64,000 bases of DNA from CAIVVT01 sp963757265 (GCA_963757265.1 CAVWRA010000012.1:62001-126000); one strand, 5' to 3'. Positions 26,740-34,892 are shown, counted from the stretch's first letter. Notes: generated from the letters alone by a model not told the origin. Translations and numbers: made by a program.

Positions 26740-28092
26740 CTATGTCGCCGCGACCGCCGAAGCGAAGGCGTAGGTCACGTTGTCGTTCGTGACGTCCCCA
26801 TGGCTTGTAATCAGCCCACCCGAACCGTCCAGGTTCGTGACGACGCCCGTTTTGAACGTGTACGGCGTGCCCGGCTTGTGCAGTTGGTCGAAGACCGACT
26901 CGGGCGTCTTCTGGCTCCCGTTCCGTCCAATCCCGCCGTAAGGATCGGTTGCGTCGCCGATGGCTTTGGTATCGTCCATGGCCAGACGCGACACGATCGC
27001 ATAGACGCGGCCCACCACGTCGTCCTGCGCCGAAAATGTCTCCAGCAACGGTCCCTTGACCACGTTCTTAGCGATCACGTCGCGGAAAAAGCCCTGCTGG
27101 CCCTGTCCGTTGTTAGGGCTGAATCCGTAATGCGAGAACGCCGCCTCGAGCAATGTCATCGAGTCCGGCTGCACCATCGGCGCCTGCGTCAATGCGCGCC
27201 CGCACGCCGCCATCAATCGCCCTCCCAGGCTGTGGCCGACCAGGTGGACTTTGAGGTTCGCACTGCCACCCTTCAGCGCCCGCACCGTGCGCGCCACGCC
27301 CGTCTCGCCCACAACGCCGCAACGGCTCTTCATCACATACCACAAGCTCGAATTTGCGACCTTGGCCGCGCCGCCGAGAATCGAGCCGAAGATCGAACCG
27401 ATCGACTCCACCTGGCCGCCGGAGGAAGAGCCTCCCAACGAATCCACGTCCGTGACCCCGCCGCCGAAATCGCCGCCACCCGCCGCGGCGGCCTGCCCCA
27501 GCGGAACGATGACCGGTTGCGCCAGCTTCGCCAGCAGCTCCGAGCCCGTGAATGAGCGGATGATCTCCAATCCTTCCGTCGCGTCGGCATCGTCCGGCGG
27601 GACAACCGAGAGCACCAGGCTGACGAATCGATCCTGCGCTGCCTGCTCGTTCTCCAACTGCGGCAGCAGCCCGATCGCCTCGTCGATGGCGGCACTCTGG
27701 TCTGGAGCCAGGGCGCTCCCCAGGTTCTCGAGCTGCGCCCGCACCGCCGCCTGTTGGGCCAGCGAATCGTCGACGCTCTGCACCGTTCCTCCATCCACGG
27801 GATCGACCTCTTTGAAGGGCTTCGACGGCCAGTAAACGCCCCCGACGATGAATTTGCGTTGGGCCACGGACGCAAACTCGGCGCGCCCCAGCTGGCCCCG
27901 GAACGTCGTCAGAAAATTCGTGTACAGCGTCGTCGCATCGTTCTCGTCGTTGCGGAATCCGTGCGAAATGACGATCGCGTCTCCCGCCGCGCCGGCCGCC
28001 GTCTGCAGATCGCTCATCTCGCTTTGAACTTGCGGGTTTCCGTCGCTGTCGAAATGCAGCGGGAAAAAATCGAAGCCTTGTATCGTCTGCAT
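26740..28092 (-). CDS. Alpha/beta-fold serine hydrolase
   Basis: 450 residues. The oxyanion segment AIVISHGFRND lies at 39-49 and the nucleophile elbow LVGHSLGG places Ser288; a Gly/Ser-rich insert (about 204-240) separates them. The C-terminal HGDVTND may supply the His. There is no signal peptide. The ATG at 28092 follows GAGGAG by 5-6 nt. It lies 27 bp after the S8 protease stop, third in a same-strand unit. The lipase or esterase substrate is unknown. Confidence 0.75.
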   Translation of the reverse strand: MQTIQGFDFFPLHFDSDGNPQVQSEMSDLQTAAGAAGDAIVISHGFRNDENDATTLYTNFLTTFRGQLGRAEFASVAQRKFIVGGVYWPSKPFKEVDPVDGGTVQSVDDSLAQQAAVRAQLENLGSALAPDQSAAIDEAIGLLPQLENEQAAQDRFVSLVLSVVPPDDADATEGLEIIRSFTGSELLAKLAQPVIVPLGQAAAAGGGDFGGGVTDVDSLGGSSSGGQVESIGSIFGSILGGAAKVANSSLWYVMKSRCGVVGETGVARTVRALKGGSANLKVHLVGHSLGGRLMAACGRALTQAPMVQPDSMTLLEAAFSHYGFSPNNGQGQQGFFRDVIAKNVVKGPLLETFSAQDDVVGRVYAIVSRLAMDDTKAIGDATDPYGGIGRNGSQKTPESVFDQLHKPGTPYTFKTGVVTNLDGSGGLITSHGDVTNDNVTYAFASAVAAT

Positions 28093-28119
28093 GGTCTCTC
28101 CTCGTTCAATCAACCTCGC

Positions 28120-29808
28120 TCAGACCGCCTGGAGCACTTTCATCAGGTCCAATAATCCGGCGCCTTGAAAAGTCCGCTCGCGCCGCAAGTCAATCGCGTT
28201 GTCCTGGAAGATCTGCTTCACTCTTTCCGGCTCGCCGATGAACTCCCCGCGCACTGAGAGGAACGCGGCCACCGCGCCGGATACGTGCGGCGCTGCCATG
28301 CTCGTGCCGCTCAACTCGCAGTACCTCACCGGGCCGGCCTCCTTCCCTTCCTCGTCCTTCGACCCATATTTGGCGGCCTCCAGGCCCGCCGCGCAGGAGA
28401 TAATGCGCTCACCCGGCGCCAACAGGTCGGGCTTTAACCGGCCGTCGCCAGTGGGTCCGCGCGACGAGAAATAGGACACGCCATAGGTGTGCGGCATCTC
28501 GCGGTGCGTCGCTCCCACCGTGATCGCCAGCTCCGCATTGCCCGGGTCCGTGATGCTGAGATCGGTGTACATCGTTTGCGCCGTCCCGCTCGCGGTGACC
28601 AGCGTCGAGTAGCCGCCGTTCCCGGCGGATACCACCACGGCCACTCCACTGCGCACCAGCCGGTTGATTTCCACGCAGATCGGACTTTGACCGCATCCAA
28701 ACCAGCGCGGATCGAAGTCGTAGCCCAGACTCATGTTCACGCCATGGATCAGGTGCCGCCTGCCGTTCTGATTCCAGGTCTGGATATGATCGATCGCCAT
28801 CAGCACCCAACTCACCTTGCCCTGCCCGATCGTCTGTCGCGCCGCGTCGGTTCGCGTCACATCGGCGATCACCTTCAGGCTCAGCAGCTTCGCCTTTGGC
28901 GCCACGCCCGATATGAACTTCAGCGACTCCCGCGTCGGAATCGAGTTGTCCGTGCTTTCATCGCGCAGCTCAACTCCGATCACCTTCTCCCCATCCGGGT
29001 TCTGCGCTTCCCAGCAGCCGGCGATGATTCCGGACACGTGCGTCCCGTGTCCTAACCGGTCCTGCAGCGCCGTCGCGTCGGATGCCGCCGTACCGCCCGC
29101 TCCATTCGCCGCGCCGTCGGGAGTAAAGTCGCGATGCATCAGCGGCGCCGGCACATCCAATGTCCGGATCGGCCCTAAGCGGACCGTATCGCCCGTGAAG
29201 TGAGCGTGGTCGCCTTGAATCCCGGAATCGAGCACCGCCCACACGATTCCATCCCCCAACGCCTGAAAGGCGCGCTGCGCCGCGTCGGCCTTCACCGTTA
29301 CCAGCGAGTGGGTCAAGGTCGTACTGAAATCGGCGTCCTCCCAGATCCGATAAATCAGGCTCTCCGTGCGGCGGTCCACCTTCATCTGAGCGTGCGCTTC
29401 CGACGCCAGATCGAGTATCTGCCAGGCCGTCATCCGCGCGAAAACGTACTGCGGCACGGAAGTCGTCGCAACTCCCCATTGCGTGGCGCGCTTCTCCACT
29501 GCTTCCCTTGCGGCGTCTATGCCCAACCGGTATGTCTCGTTCAGCGCAATGATGACGTCGAATGTCGGCAGTTCCTTCGCCTTCGCGCCTGCCTTCGACT
29601 CGGCGCGAACGGCATCCGTGACTTCGCCCAGCAGCGGCTCGGTCACGATCGACCGCATCATCGCCAGCCGGATGTCGCCCGACCGCTCTCTCTGCCGCCG
29701 CGCCGCGGCGCCGCTCTTCGGTCCCGCCGCGCGCGCAGGCCCTGACGGCTGCTCCTCTCCCGGCTGGTCCGGCGACTCCGGATCCTCTGGTTTGTCGGTT
29801 GAATCCAT
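28120..29808 (-). CDS. S8 family (subtilisin-like) serine protease
   Basis: 562 residues. The catalytic triad is complete: Asp194 in AVLDSGIQGDH, His254 in GHGTHVSGI, Ser503 in SGTSMAAPHVSG, with oxyanion Asn397 in SAGNGG. The first 45 residues are a Pro/Glu/Asp-rich, probably disordered tail. Residues 50-180 may act as a prodomain-like region (VPQYVFARMTAWQI). No Sec or Tat signal is visible, which is unusual for S8 enzymes and suggests a cytoplasmic or non-classical location. The start at 29808 follows GGAG by 11 nt. It is the middle gene of a three-gene unit. Confidence 0.88.
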   Translation of the reverse strand: MDSTDKPEDPESPDQPGEEQPSGPARAAGPKSGAAARRQRERSGDIRLAMMRSIVTEPLLGEVTDAVRAESKAGAKAKELPTFDVIIALNETYRLGIDAAREAVEKRATQWGVATTSVPQYVFARMTAWQILDLASEAHAQMKVDRRTESLIYRIWEDADFSTTLTHSLVTVKADAAQRAFQALGDGIVWAVLDSGIQGDHAHFTGDTVRLGPIRTLDVPAPLMHRDFTPDGAANGAGGTAASDATALQDRLGHGTHVSGIIAGCWEAQNPDGEKVIGVELRDESTDNSIPTRESLKFISGVAPKAKLLSLKVIADVTRTDAARQTIGQGKVSWVLMAIDHIQTWNQNGRRHLIHGVNMSLGYDFDPRWFGCGQSPICVEINRLVRSGVAVVVSAGNGGYSTLVTASGTAQTMYTDLSITDPGNAELAITVGATHREMPHTYGVSYFSSRGPTGDGRLKPDLLAPGERIISCAAGLEAAKYGSKDEEGKEAGPVRYCELSGTSMAAPHVSGAVAAFLSVRGEFIGEPERVKQIFQDNAIDLRRERTFQGAGLLDLMKVLQAV

Positions 29809-29874
29809 GTTGGATTGCGCTCCTTTCCGGGGAGGCTCGCCTCCCCTGCTCATCCACTCGCCTCGCCCGGTCCG

Positions 29875-32070
29875 CTATCGGGCCGTGGCCGCAAGCGCCA
29901 GCGGCTCTTCGCACGCCAGCGTGTACTGCGCGCTCGTCACCATGAATCGGCCCCGTCCGCTCTCCGCCGCATGCCGCATCGCCAGCAACCCCCACGGCCC
30001 TCCGAAATGCGCCTCCGCGTCTTGTGCCACCGTGGCCAGATGTCCGGCTAGGTCGTGTTTCATCTGCACGAACTCCGGATCGTCCCGGCTCACGTTGGCC
30101 TGGTTGAGGAATTGCCGCATCTTGAGCAGCCGTTGCCCCGACTGCCGCATCGCATCCCCCCACCAGACGATGTTGATGTAGTCCGTCCCGATGGCCCTCA
30201 CCGCAACATCCGGCAGCCCTGGGAGAAGCTGCTTGAACTCAGCCGACGCCGGATTGCCGTTGGCGCGCATCTGCTGCCACAGTCCATCGTCGTTGACCAC
30301 GCGCAATCGGTACTCGTCGTCGTCGCCCGGCTGCACCAGGTACTTGATCGCGTCTCTGCCTGCCCGGTCGTACTCCGCCTCGCCGCGCAGCCCGTTCTCG
30401 CCGAAGAACAGCGCCGTGAACGCCGCATCGTCGTATTGCACTTCGCCCAGCACCAGGGTTCGCCCAAAGTCCCCCGCCTGCGCCGGCAGATTCGCTCTCG
30501 CCGTTGCGGCATCCGCGAATCCGAGCCCCTCGCCCAGCAGCAGGTTGTGCCGCATCTGGTCCAGGTTCGTCTTTTCGTCCAGCTCCGAGTGTGAGTGAAC
30601 CGCCTGGCCCGTGGGCGGCCCGCTAACCACGGCCCCGGCGCGATACACCGCCGTGATCAGCAGGCTCTCGGACAGAAAATGGCGCAGCTTATCCGAATTG
30701 GCGCCGTAGTTTTTGCTGTCGATGTCGATCCGCGACGCGCTTACGGAATCGGTCAGCACGTACTCGCCCGTCGTGGCGTCCCACGCTGTCGAACCGCTCT
30801 TGACCAGCTCCGAAACGCTCATCACGTTGTAGATTCCCAGCAGATTCACCTTCAGCGAATGCCGCAGCGTCTTGCTCGATGCGATCAGCGTCTTCAGGAT
30901 CTTGATGCCCGGGCCGGGATCGTGGTCTTTGGCCACCAGCGCCGTCAGGTCTCCGTGCAGCGCGCTCTCGATCGTCGCCCGCCCCTCGTCCGTGATCGCG
31001 CTCAGATCCACCTCGTACTGGAACATCGCGTCGTTCTCGTCCAGCGCCTGCAGCTCCACGCTGACGCCGATCGACAGCGTCCGGTCCACGGCGTGCTTCA
31101 GTGCCAGCTCAATCGCCGCAATCCGGTCGGCCGAGACGCCGCCCGCGAGCAGCTCGTTCTCGTCCACCTTTGGCTGCGCGCTGATCGCCGGCAGGAGATT
31201 CTTGAACAGCGTGCTCGTGTCGAGCGAAGTCGGAGTCGACGCGCTGGCGCTCGCCGAAACCGAAAAGTCCTCCCTCCGTTTCCGGTAAAACCCCAGCCGG
31301 AACGCCGTCCCGAGCAGTCTCTGCACGCGTATCTGGTACTCCCCGAAGAAACTGAATCCCGCTCCGACGGTCACCGATCCGCCGCCGCTCACCTTCAGAT
31401 CGCCCACCACCGGCAGCGTCGCCGAGGCCAGCGGGTTGGTGTACGCGAGCAGGTTCACCGTGCCCGAGAACTTCAGCTCGCCCGTGCTGTCCACCGTCGC
31501 GATGCTGCCCTCGATCATCCCTTCGACGTCCTTCAGGTCGCCGGGAATGGCGAACGCCGCCAGCGTCTGCTCGATCGACCCCAGCACCGGCAGCGTCACC
31601 GGATCGAGCAGGAACGGATGGTAATACGTCAGGTTGACCGCCGATTTGCCGTCAAACCCGAATCCCAGGTCCCCCGCTGTCGTCGCCACGCCCGTCCGCA
31701 GCCTCGCCTGCAGGCTGGCCGAAATGTAGCGCTCGTCCAGCCGCACCGGGATGTTGTCGCCGAACAGGTCGGGGTCGAACAGCGGCGCGTTGTCGGTTTG
31801 TGGAACGAAAATTGACAGCGCCCCGCTCAATCCCGCATCGATCGTCAGCGTCGCCGCCTGGCTCCCCAGGTCCACCGGCGAGCTGAACATAAGCTGGTTG
31901 TGCGAGGCCAGCGCCATCGGGTCGTCCCATGACGTATCTCTGAACGCATTGAGATTGATCGCCAGCGCCACCAGTTCGGGCGCGCTCTTAAAGTACCTCG
32001 CAATGGCCCCCGGACCCGACTCGATGTCCGTGCTGAAACCGAATTTGTCCGACAGTATGAACGTCGCCAC
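29875..32070 (-). CDS. Large protein of unknown function, first gene of the protease-hydrolase unit
   Basis: 731 residues, not recognised. The N-terminal 350 residues are rich in Gly, Ser, Thr, Val and alternating hydrophobic residues (for example LPVVGDLKVSGGGSVTVGAG), suggesting beta structure. The C-terminal 300 are more mixed and helical (FKQLLPGLPDVAVRAIG, HAAESGRGRFMVTSA). No signal peptide or transmembrane helix, and only one Cys was noted (LACEE near the C-terminus). The GTG at 32070 was chosen because AGGAGG (32075-32080) lies 4 nt upstream. 66 bp separate it from the S8 protease gene. Confidence 0.6.
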   Translation of the reverse strand: MATFILSDKFGFSTDIESGPGAIARYFKSAPELVALAINLNAFRDTSWDDPMALASHNQLMFSSPVDLGSQAATLTIDAGLSGALSIFVPQTDNAPLFDPDLFGDNIPVRLDERYISASLQARLRTGVATTAGDLGFGFDGKSAVNLTYYHPFLLDPVTLPVLGSIEQTLAAFAIPGDLKDVEGMIEGSIATVDSTGELKFSGTVNLLAYTNPLASATLPVVGDLKVSGGGSVTVGAGFSFFGEYQIRVQRLLGTAFRLGFYRKRREDFSVSASASASTPTSLDTSTLFKNLLPAISAQPKVDENELLAGGVSADRIAAIELALKHAVDRTLSIGVSVELQALDENDAMFQYEVDLSAITDEGRATIESALHGDLTALVAKDHDPGPGIKILKTLIASSKTLRHSLKVNLLGIYNVMSVSELVKSGSTAWDATTGEYVLTDSVSASRIDIDSKNYGANSDKLRHFLSESLLITAVYRAGAVVSGPPTGQAVHSHSELDEKTNLDQMRHNLLLGEGLGFADAATARANLPAQAGDFGRTLVLGEVQYDDAAFTALFFGENGLRGEAEYDRAGRDAIKYLVQPGDDDEYRLRVVNDDGLWQQMRANGNPASAEFKQLLPGLPDVAVRAIGTDYINIVWWGDAMRQSGQRLLKMRQFLNQANVSRDDPEFVQMKHDLAGHLATVAQDAEAHFGGPWGLLAMRHAAESGRGRFMVTSAQYTLACEEPLALAATAR

Positions 32071-32356
32071 GCATCCTCCTTTCGCGGCCGGAATCGCCGC
32101 GCGCCCCGCGTCGGAGTCCGAGACTCCCAGTGCCCGGGAAACGCTCCCGGCCCTCGCTCCCGTCGCGAAGCGATCAGTCCATTCTGCGCGCATTCGTGCA
32201 AACTGGAAAGAAAAAAGAAGATTGTGGCTTAATTGACCCCGGCCGCGGCTCCCGCAATGGTCCACTTTCGAGATTCGGGTCGCTTGGCCTGGATCCGATC
32301 TTTGGTTCTGACGGAGAGGGAGGGATTCGTTCTCTTGACCGCTCTGGATACTGTGC

Positions 32357-32431
32357 AAGTTACAGATTCTAAGTTGCTTAGAATGCCACAGTTGCCATCG
32401 ATGCCATCGACCATTGCATGCTATTGCACGC
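32357..32431. repeat. 75-bp direct repeat, right copy
   Basis: Partner of 17174-17248 (67 of 75 identical). This copy has a perfect hairpin ATTCTAAG-TTG-CTTAGAAT, a tandem GCCATCGA(T)GCCATCGA and a tandem ATTGCATGCT/ATTGCACGCT. A short inverted repeat next to tandem direct repeats resembles core-type and arm-type sites of a tyrosine recombinase, but this is inference. Confidence 0.75.
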
Positions 32432-32469
32432 TAAACACATGCTTTCGCTTTAGTATGGTGGTTTTATTA

Positions 32470-32529
32470 TGGTGCCCAGGGTGGGACTTGAACCCACACG
32501 ACCCTTACGGGTCAACGGATTTTAAGTCC
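32470..32529 (-). pseudogene. 3' half of a split tRNA-Leu(UAA)
   Basis: Minus strand: anticodon loop CTTAAAA with its 3' stem TCCGT, variable hairpin ACCC-GTAA-GGGT, T arm GTGGG-TTCAAGT-CCCAC, acceptor CCTGGGC, discriminator A and encoded CCA. The sequence upstream of GGACTTAAAAT is not tRNA. The missing 5' half is found at 34882-34921: its acceptor strand GCCCGGG pairs with CCTGGGC (six Watson-Crick pairs and one G-U), and its ACGGA pairs with TCCGT. The gene has been separated by 2.36 kb of inserted DNA. Confidence 0.88.
32519..32529. repeat. 11-bp core repeat, left (att-like)
   Basis: ATTTTAAGTCC is identical to 34882-34892 and corresponds to the anticodon loop and adjoining stem of tRNA-Leu(UAA). 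It is the only sequence shared by the two tRNA halves and so marks the crossover region of the insertion. Confidence 0.75.
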
Positions 32530-32542
32530 TTCAAATATGCTT

Positions 32543-32569
32543 GTAAGTAATTGTTTCAATGCGACTTAC
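32543..32569. repeat. Inverted repeat GTAAGT/ACTTAC near the core
   Basis: GTAAGT (32543-32548) and ACTTAC (32564-32569) are separated by 15 bp, 13 bp from the left 11-bp core, in an AT-rich strip (32530-32765) that has no supportable gene. It may be a recombinase core-binding site. Confidence 0.4.
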
Positions 32570-32765
32570 TTTATAGGAAATGTGAAAGTGTGTAAGGGAC
32601 CGTGTAAATATTTGCTGTTTTGAAATCTCTCTCCGCACCCGCAGAAATGCTGCGACCGGAAATTTGGTTAACCGGTTCAAAAAACCTTGTGAATGTTCTG
32701 CAATTTCTCGGACGCTTGGCCTACGAATGCGACACACCGCGGATTTGGCGGTCTCCCGCTTCCGC

Positions 32766-34346
32766 TCACCAAATAACGCTAATCGACTCGCAGCCCACGC
32801 CTGTTCTGAAATGGAGCGTGAGGGTCTGTATGGTTTGCGGGTTCGGCCGCTGATCGGCCGGCCGGCCGGCTGCGGGGAACGACCAGACTAGGTCAGTGTT
32901 GTCGATATCCCACAATGATTCCCGTGCTCCTGGGGGGCCAAGCAGGGCGACGGCTGCCGACTCGCTCTTTCCAAGCAAAGCCAACAAAGGATCAGTGCCG
33001 CGCGAGCCCCTGCTGTATACTTTCACGGAAGTGACGACGTTGTTATCGTAGTTGACCCTTATCGATAAGCCATCATCCCGTCTGTAAGGATAGCCCCCGA
33101 AGCCCGAAGAATCTTGCTCAGGGTCCGAAGTCGGTGGTCCAAGAATATAAGAAACGTACTCACGCGTGTCGCCCCACAGCAATCCAGCGAGCTGCGATAC
33201 ATCGACCTTGCCGACCATGATCGGAGCTACGCGCGGCCGTGGCGGAATGCGAGTGGCGCTCGGCGGGGGCGGAGGAGGAGGCAGACCATTTCCAGGTCGC
33301 GGTGGCGGGGGAGGCAGATTGCCACTGACGCCGGTGGTCGTTCCGGGACTTGTGGGTGAAACGCCAACATCGCGGCTTTGATACGAGAATTCGACGTTGC
33401 CCGCGTCCAGACAGTCTCCCGTCTTGCCGTAGGTTTGCCGGACGAAAAACGCCCCCCCTCGTTCAGTGACTAGGAATCTTAGGGTCCCCTCCCTGTGGGA
33501 TGAGATGAAGTTTCTAAGGGCTTGCGCGAGGGCTCTGGCCCTTACCGTTTGCAGGTTGGCCAAGGACTCTTCGTAGATGACAGACGGTTCGGCACAGGGA
33601 AAGACAAACCTGTATCCCGGCTTCAACTGAACTCGGCCGTCCGGACCAAGGGTTTCCTCCGAATCAGGGAGAGTGTTCAATACACTCTTCAAAACGGTTT
33701 TGAATCCTTCCCTGTTCTCCGGGTTTTGCGTCGCCCCGCCGCTCGAAATTTGCGGCCCCAGCGGAATCGCCCGATCACTTGAGTCAAGCTCGACGTGAAG
33801 TTCGTTGTTCGCATCGTAACCGAGCCTGGCTAAACCCAAAGGGCCACCGTATTCGAACGAGGCGGGAATCATCTGATAGCCCGCCTGCGCCCCGTCGCAC
33901 GCTCGCGGGAGGTCGCCCCCCGGCCCATCCCGGGTATACCCAAATCCATCATGTTTGACGCAAAACTGCTGGTTGGATGGAGACCATGAGCGTTTGGGAC
34001 CGCCCTGAATCTTTATGGCTCCCCACGTGCCGGTAGAGTCGGTGAACACGAAAGCGAGAAGCATAACGGAGTCTTTTTTAATGCCTCCGTTATGGTAGGA
34101 CTCTGCGCCGCCGATCCACTCGCATTTCCCCGGATCAACGTTATACCATCCCGCAACACGCCACCTGTAGCCAGTAAAAAGACCCACATCCCTGTAGGCT
34201 CGGGCCACGCTGAACGTGATCCTGCCGTCGTTGCACGCCACAACCCGGGCGTCCCAGTTCTCCCCTTGCGCGGGTGTTTGTCCGGGAAGGCGGGAAGCCA
34301 GCATCAACAACAACGTCGTCAATGACAAGATTCGGAGTTGGTTCAC
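32766..34346 (-). CDS. Secreted DUF1036-domain protein with proline-rich linker
   Basis: 526 residues. A signal peptide (hydrophobic to about residue 20, SRLPGQT) is followed by a region resembling DUF1036 at about 32-150: VVACNDGRITFSVARAYRD, RWRVAGWYNVDPGKCEWI. A linker of Pro runs (PPPPPPRP and PPPPPPPP, about 345-370) leads to a C-terminal domain with LLWGDTREYVSYILGPP and LLGKSESAAVALLGPPG. The function is unknown. The GTG at 34346 has AGGAGG 8 nt upstream. It is the only protein gene between the two halves of the split tRNA. Confidence 0.65.
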   Translation of the reverse strand: MNQLRILSLTTLLLMLASRLPGQTPAQGENWDARVVACNDGRITFSVARAYRDVGLFTGYRWRVAGWYNVDPGKCEWIGGAESYHNGGIKKDSVMLLAFVFTDSTGTWGAIKIQGGPKRSWSPSNQQFCVKHDGFGYTRDGPGGDLPRACDGAQAGYQMIPASFEYGGPLGLARLGYDANNELHVELDSSDRAIPLGPQISSGGATQNPENREGFKTVLKSVLNTLPDSEETLGPDGRVQLKPGYRFVFPCAEPSVIYEESLANLQTVRARALAQALRNFISSHREGTLRFLVTERGGAFFVRQTYGKTGDCLDAGNVEFSYQSRDVGVSPTSPGTTTGVSGNLPPPPPRPGNGLPPPPPPPSATRIPPRPRVAPIMVGKVDVSQLAGLLWGDTREYVSYILGPPTSDPEQDSSGFGGYPYRRDDGLSIRVNYDNNVVTSVKVYSRGSRGTDPLLALLGKSESAAVALLGPPGARESLWDIDNTDLVWSFPAAGRPADQRPNPQTIQTLTLHFRTGVGCESISVIW

Positions 34347-34511
34347 GTTTCGGTCCTCCTCAGCTCTAGGCGACGGGAGTGCGCGATCCGAGCGGCGCGG
34401 ATACTTGGCAGTCTATCAAATCCGATACCAAAGATTGGTGTTGAGCAATGCGCCGAGCGGGATCATGGTGACCCGCAGTCTTTCGGCTTCGAAGCGAGGG
34501 CAGAGGGGAGT

Positions 34512-34838
34512 TGGTGCGGGCGGAGGGACTTGAACCCTCACGGACCTTGCGGTCCAACGGATTTTCGTACCCAGCTACGGCTTTCGCCGCCCCTGCTGTT
34601 TTGCCGCAGGGTTTGGGGTCTGGACTATCCCTTCACCATGTCCCGGACGGTTCCGGGATGTTAGGTGCTGCCCGTCTAGTCTCTACACCTTCCCGGCCTG
34701 ACTCGGGCCGGGCTTGGCTCGGGATCGCCATTTCACAGGGTTCCCCGAATTTGAGCAGTTCTGCACCGCCGGTTTCCCGACGGGCACTCAAGTTCTTTCG
34801 CTTAAGTCCGGTGCGTCTGCCGATTCCGCCACGCCCGC
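34512..34838 (-). tRNA. tRNA-Leu(UAA) with a group I intron
   Basis: The minus strand holds a full class II tRNA in two exons: exon 1 34804-34838 (35 nt) and exon 2 34512-34565 (54 nt with encoded CCA). The acceptor stem GCGGGCG/CGCCCGC is perfect, the variable arm GGACC-GCAA-GGTCC and T arm GAGGG-TTCAAGT-CCCTC are perfect. After splicing the anticodon loop is CTTAAAA (anticodon UAA). One mismatch, C27/U43, closes the anticodon stem. It lies 43 bp downstream of the orphan 5' half of the split tRNA-Leu and could be transcribed from that gene's old promoter. Confidence 0.92.
34566..34803 (-). ncRNA. Group I self-splicing intron in tRNA-Leu(UAA)
   Basis: 238 nt inserted after U34. P1 pairs exon end ACUU plus intron AAG with CUUGAGU (34786-34792), giving the required U-G pair at the 5' splice site. 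The last intron base is G. Core elements are visible: P4 UCGGG/CCCGA, the Q-like segment GAUCCCGAGCC, R-like GUGUAGAGACUAGACGGG, S-like AAGGGAUAGUCC, with P7 GACUA (34677-34681) / UAGUC (34623-34627). Further hairpins: P6 CCCGGCC/GGCCGGG, P8 UCCCGGA/UCCGGGA, P9 CCCUGC/GCAGGG, and a GAAA-capped CGGC/GCCG. No homing endonuclease frame. The insertion site is the one used by cyanobacterial tRNA-Leu introns. Confidence 0.93.
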
Positions 34839-34881
34839 ATGATATCAGCCAAGGTAGCACGAAACGCTTAAACCGATCGGA

Positions 34882-34892
34882 ATTTTAAGTCC
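34882..34892. repeat. 11-bp core repeat, right (att-like)
   Basis: Identical to 32519-32529. Beyond it, on the element side, the sequence departs from the tRNA after one extra base (TTCCG instead of TCCG), so three or four further bases may once have matched. Confidence 0.75.

Larger units (their letters stand above)
17126..32529. mobile_element. 15.3-kb genomic island between two tRNA-Leu 3'-end copies
   Basis: The segment is bordered by direct copies of a tRNA-Leu 3' end (17126-17153 and 32470-32497, 26 of 28 identical). Just inside both ends are 75-bp direct repeats (17174-17248 and 32357-32431). This is the layout expected for integration at a tRNA gene. Cargo: FAD oxidase, GMC oxidoreductase with di-heme cytochrome, DUF4331 and TPR genes, and the protease-hydrolase unit. 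No integrase, transposase or conjugation gene is visible, so it is an immobile relic or depended on an integrase elsewhere. Confidence 0.6.
32519..34892. mobile_element. 2.37-kb insertion splitting tRNA-Leu and carrying a replacement tRNA-Leu
   Basis: DNA between the two 11-bp cores. It contains, from left to right, an AT-rich strip (32530-32765), the DUF1036 gene, and a complete intron-bearing tRNA-Leu(UAA) in the same orientation as the split gene. No recombinase gene is present. The inserted tRNA has the same anticodon as the gene it destroyed, so it would compensate for the loss. The boundaries rest on the tRNA halves, not on a known element family. Confidence 0.7.

Noticed and set aside
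30595..31815. 406-codon plus-strand frame within the 731-residue gene
   Set aside because: It lacks a ribosome site and any family; the minus-strand frame has AGGAGG, a plausible protein composition and operon context.
32531..32737. 68-codon minus-strand frame beside the tRNA 3' half, considered as an integrase remnant
   Set aside because: It has no recombinase motif (no Arg...HxxR...Tyr pattern) and lies in AT-rich DNA with inverted repeats; coding status cannot be supported.
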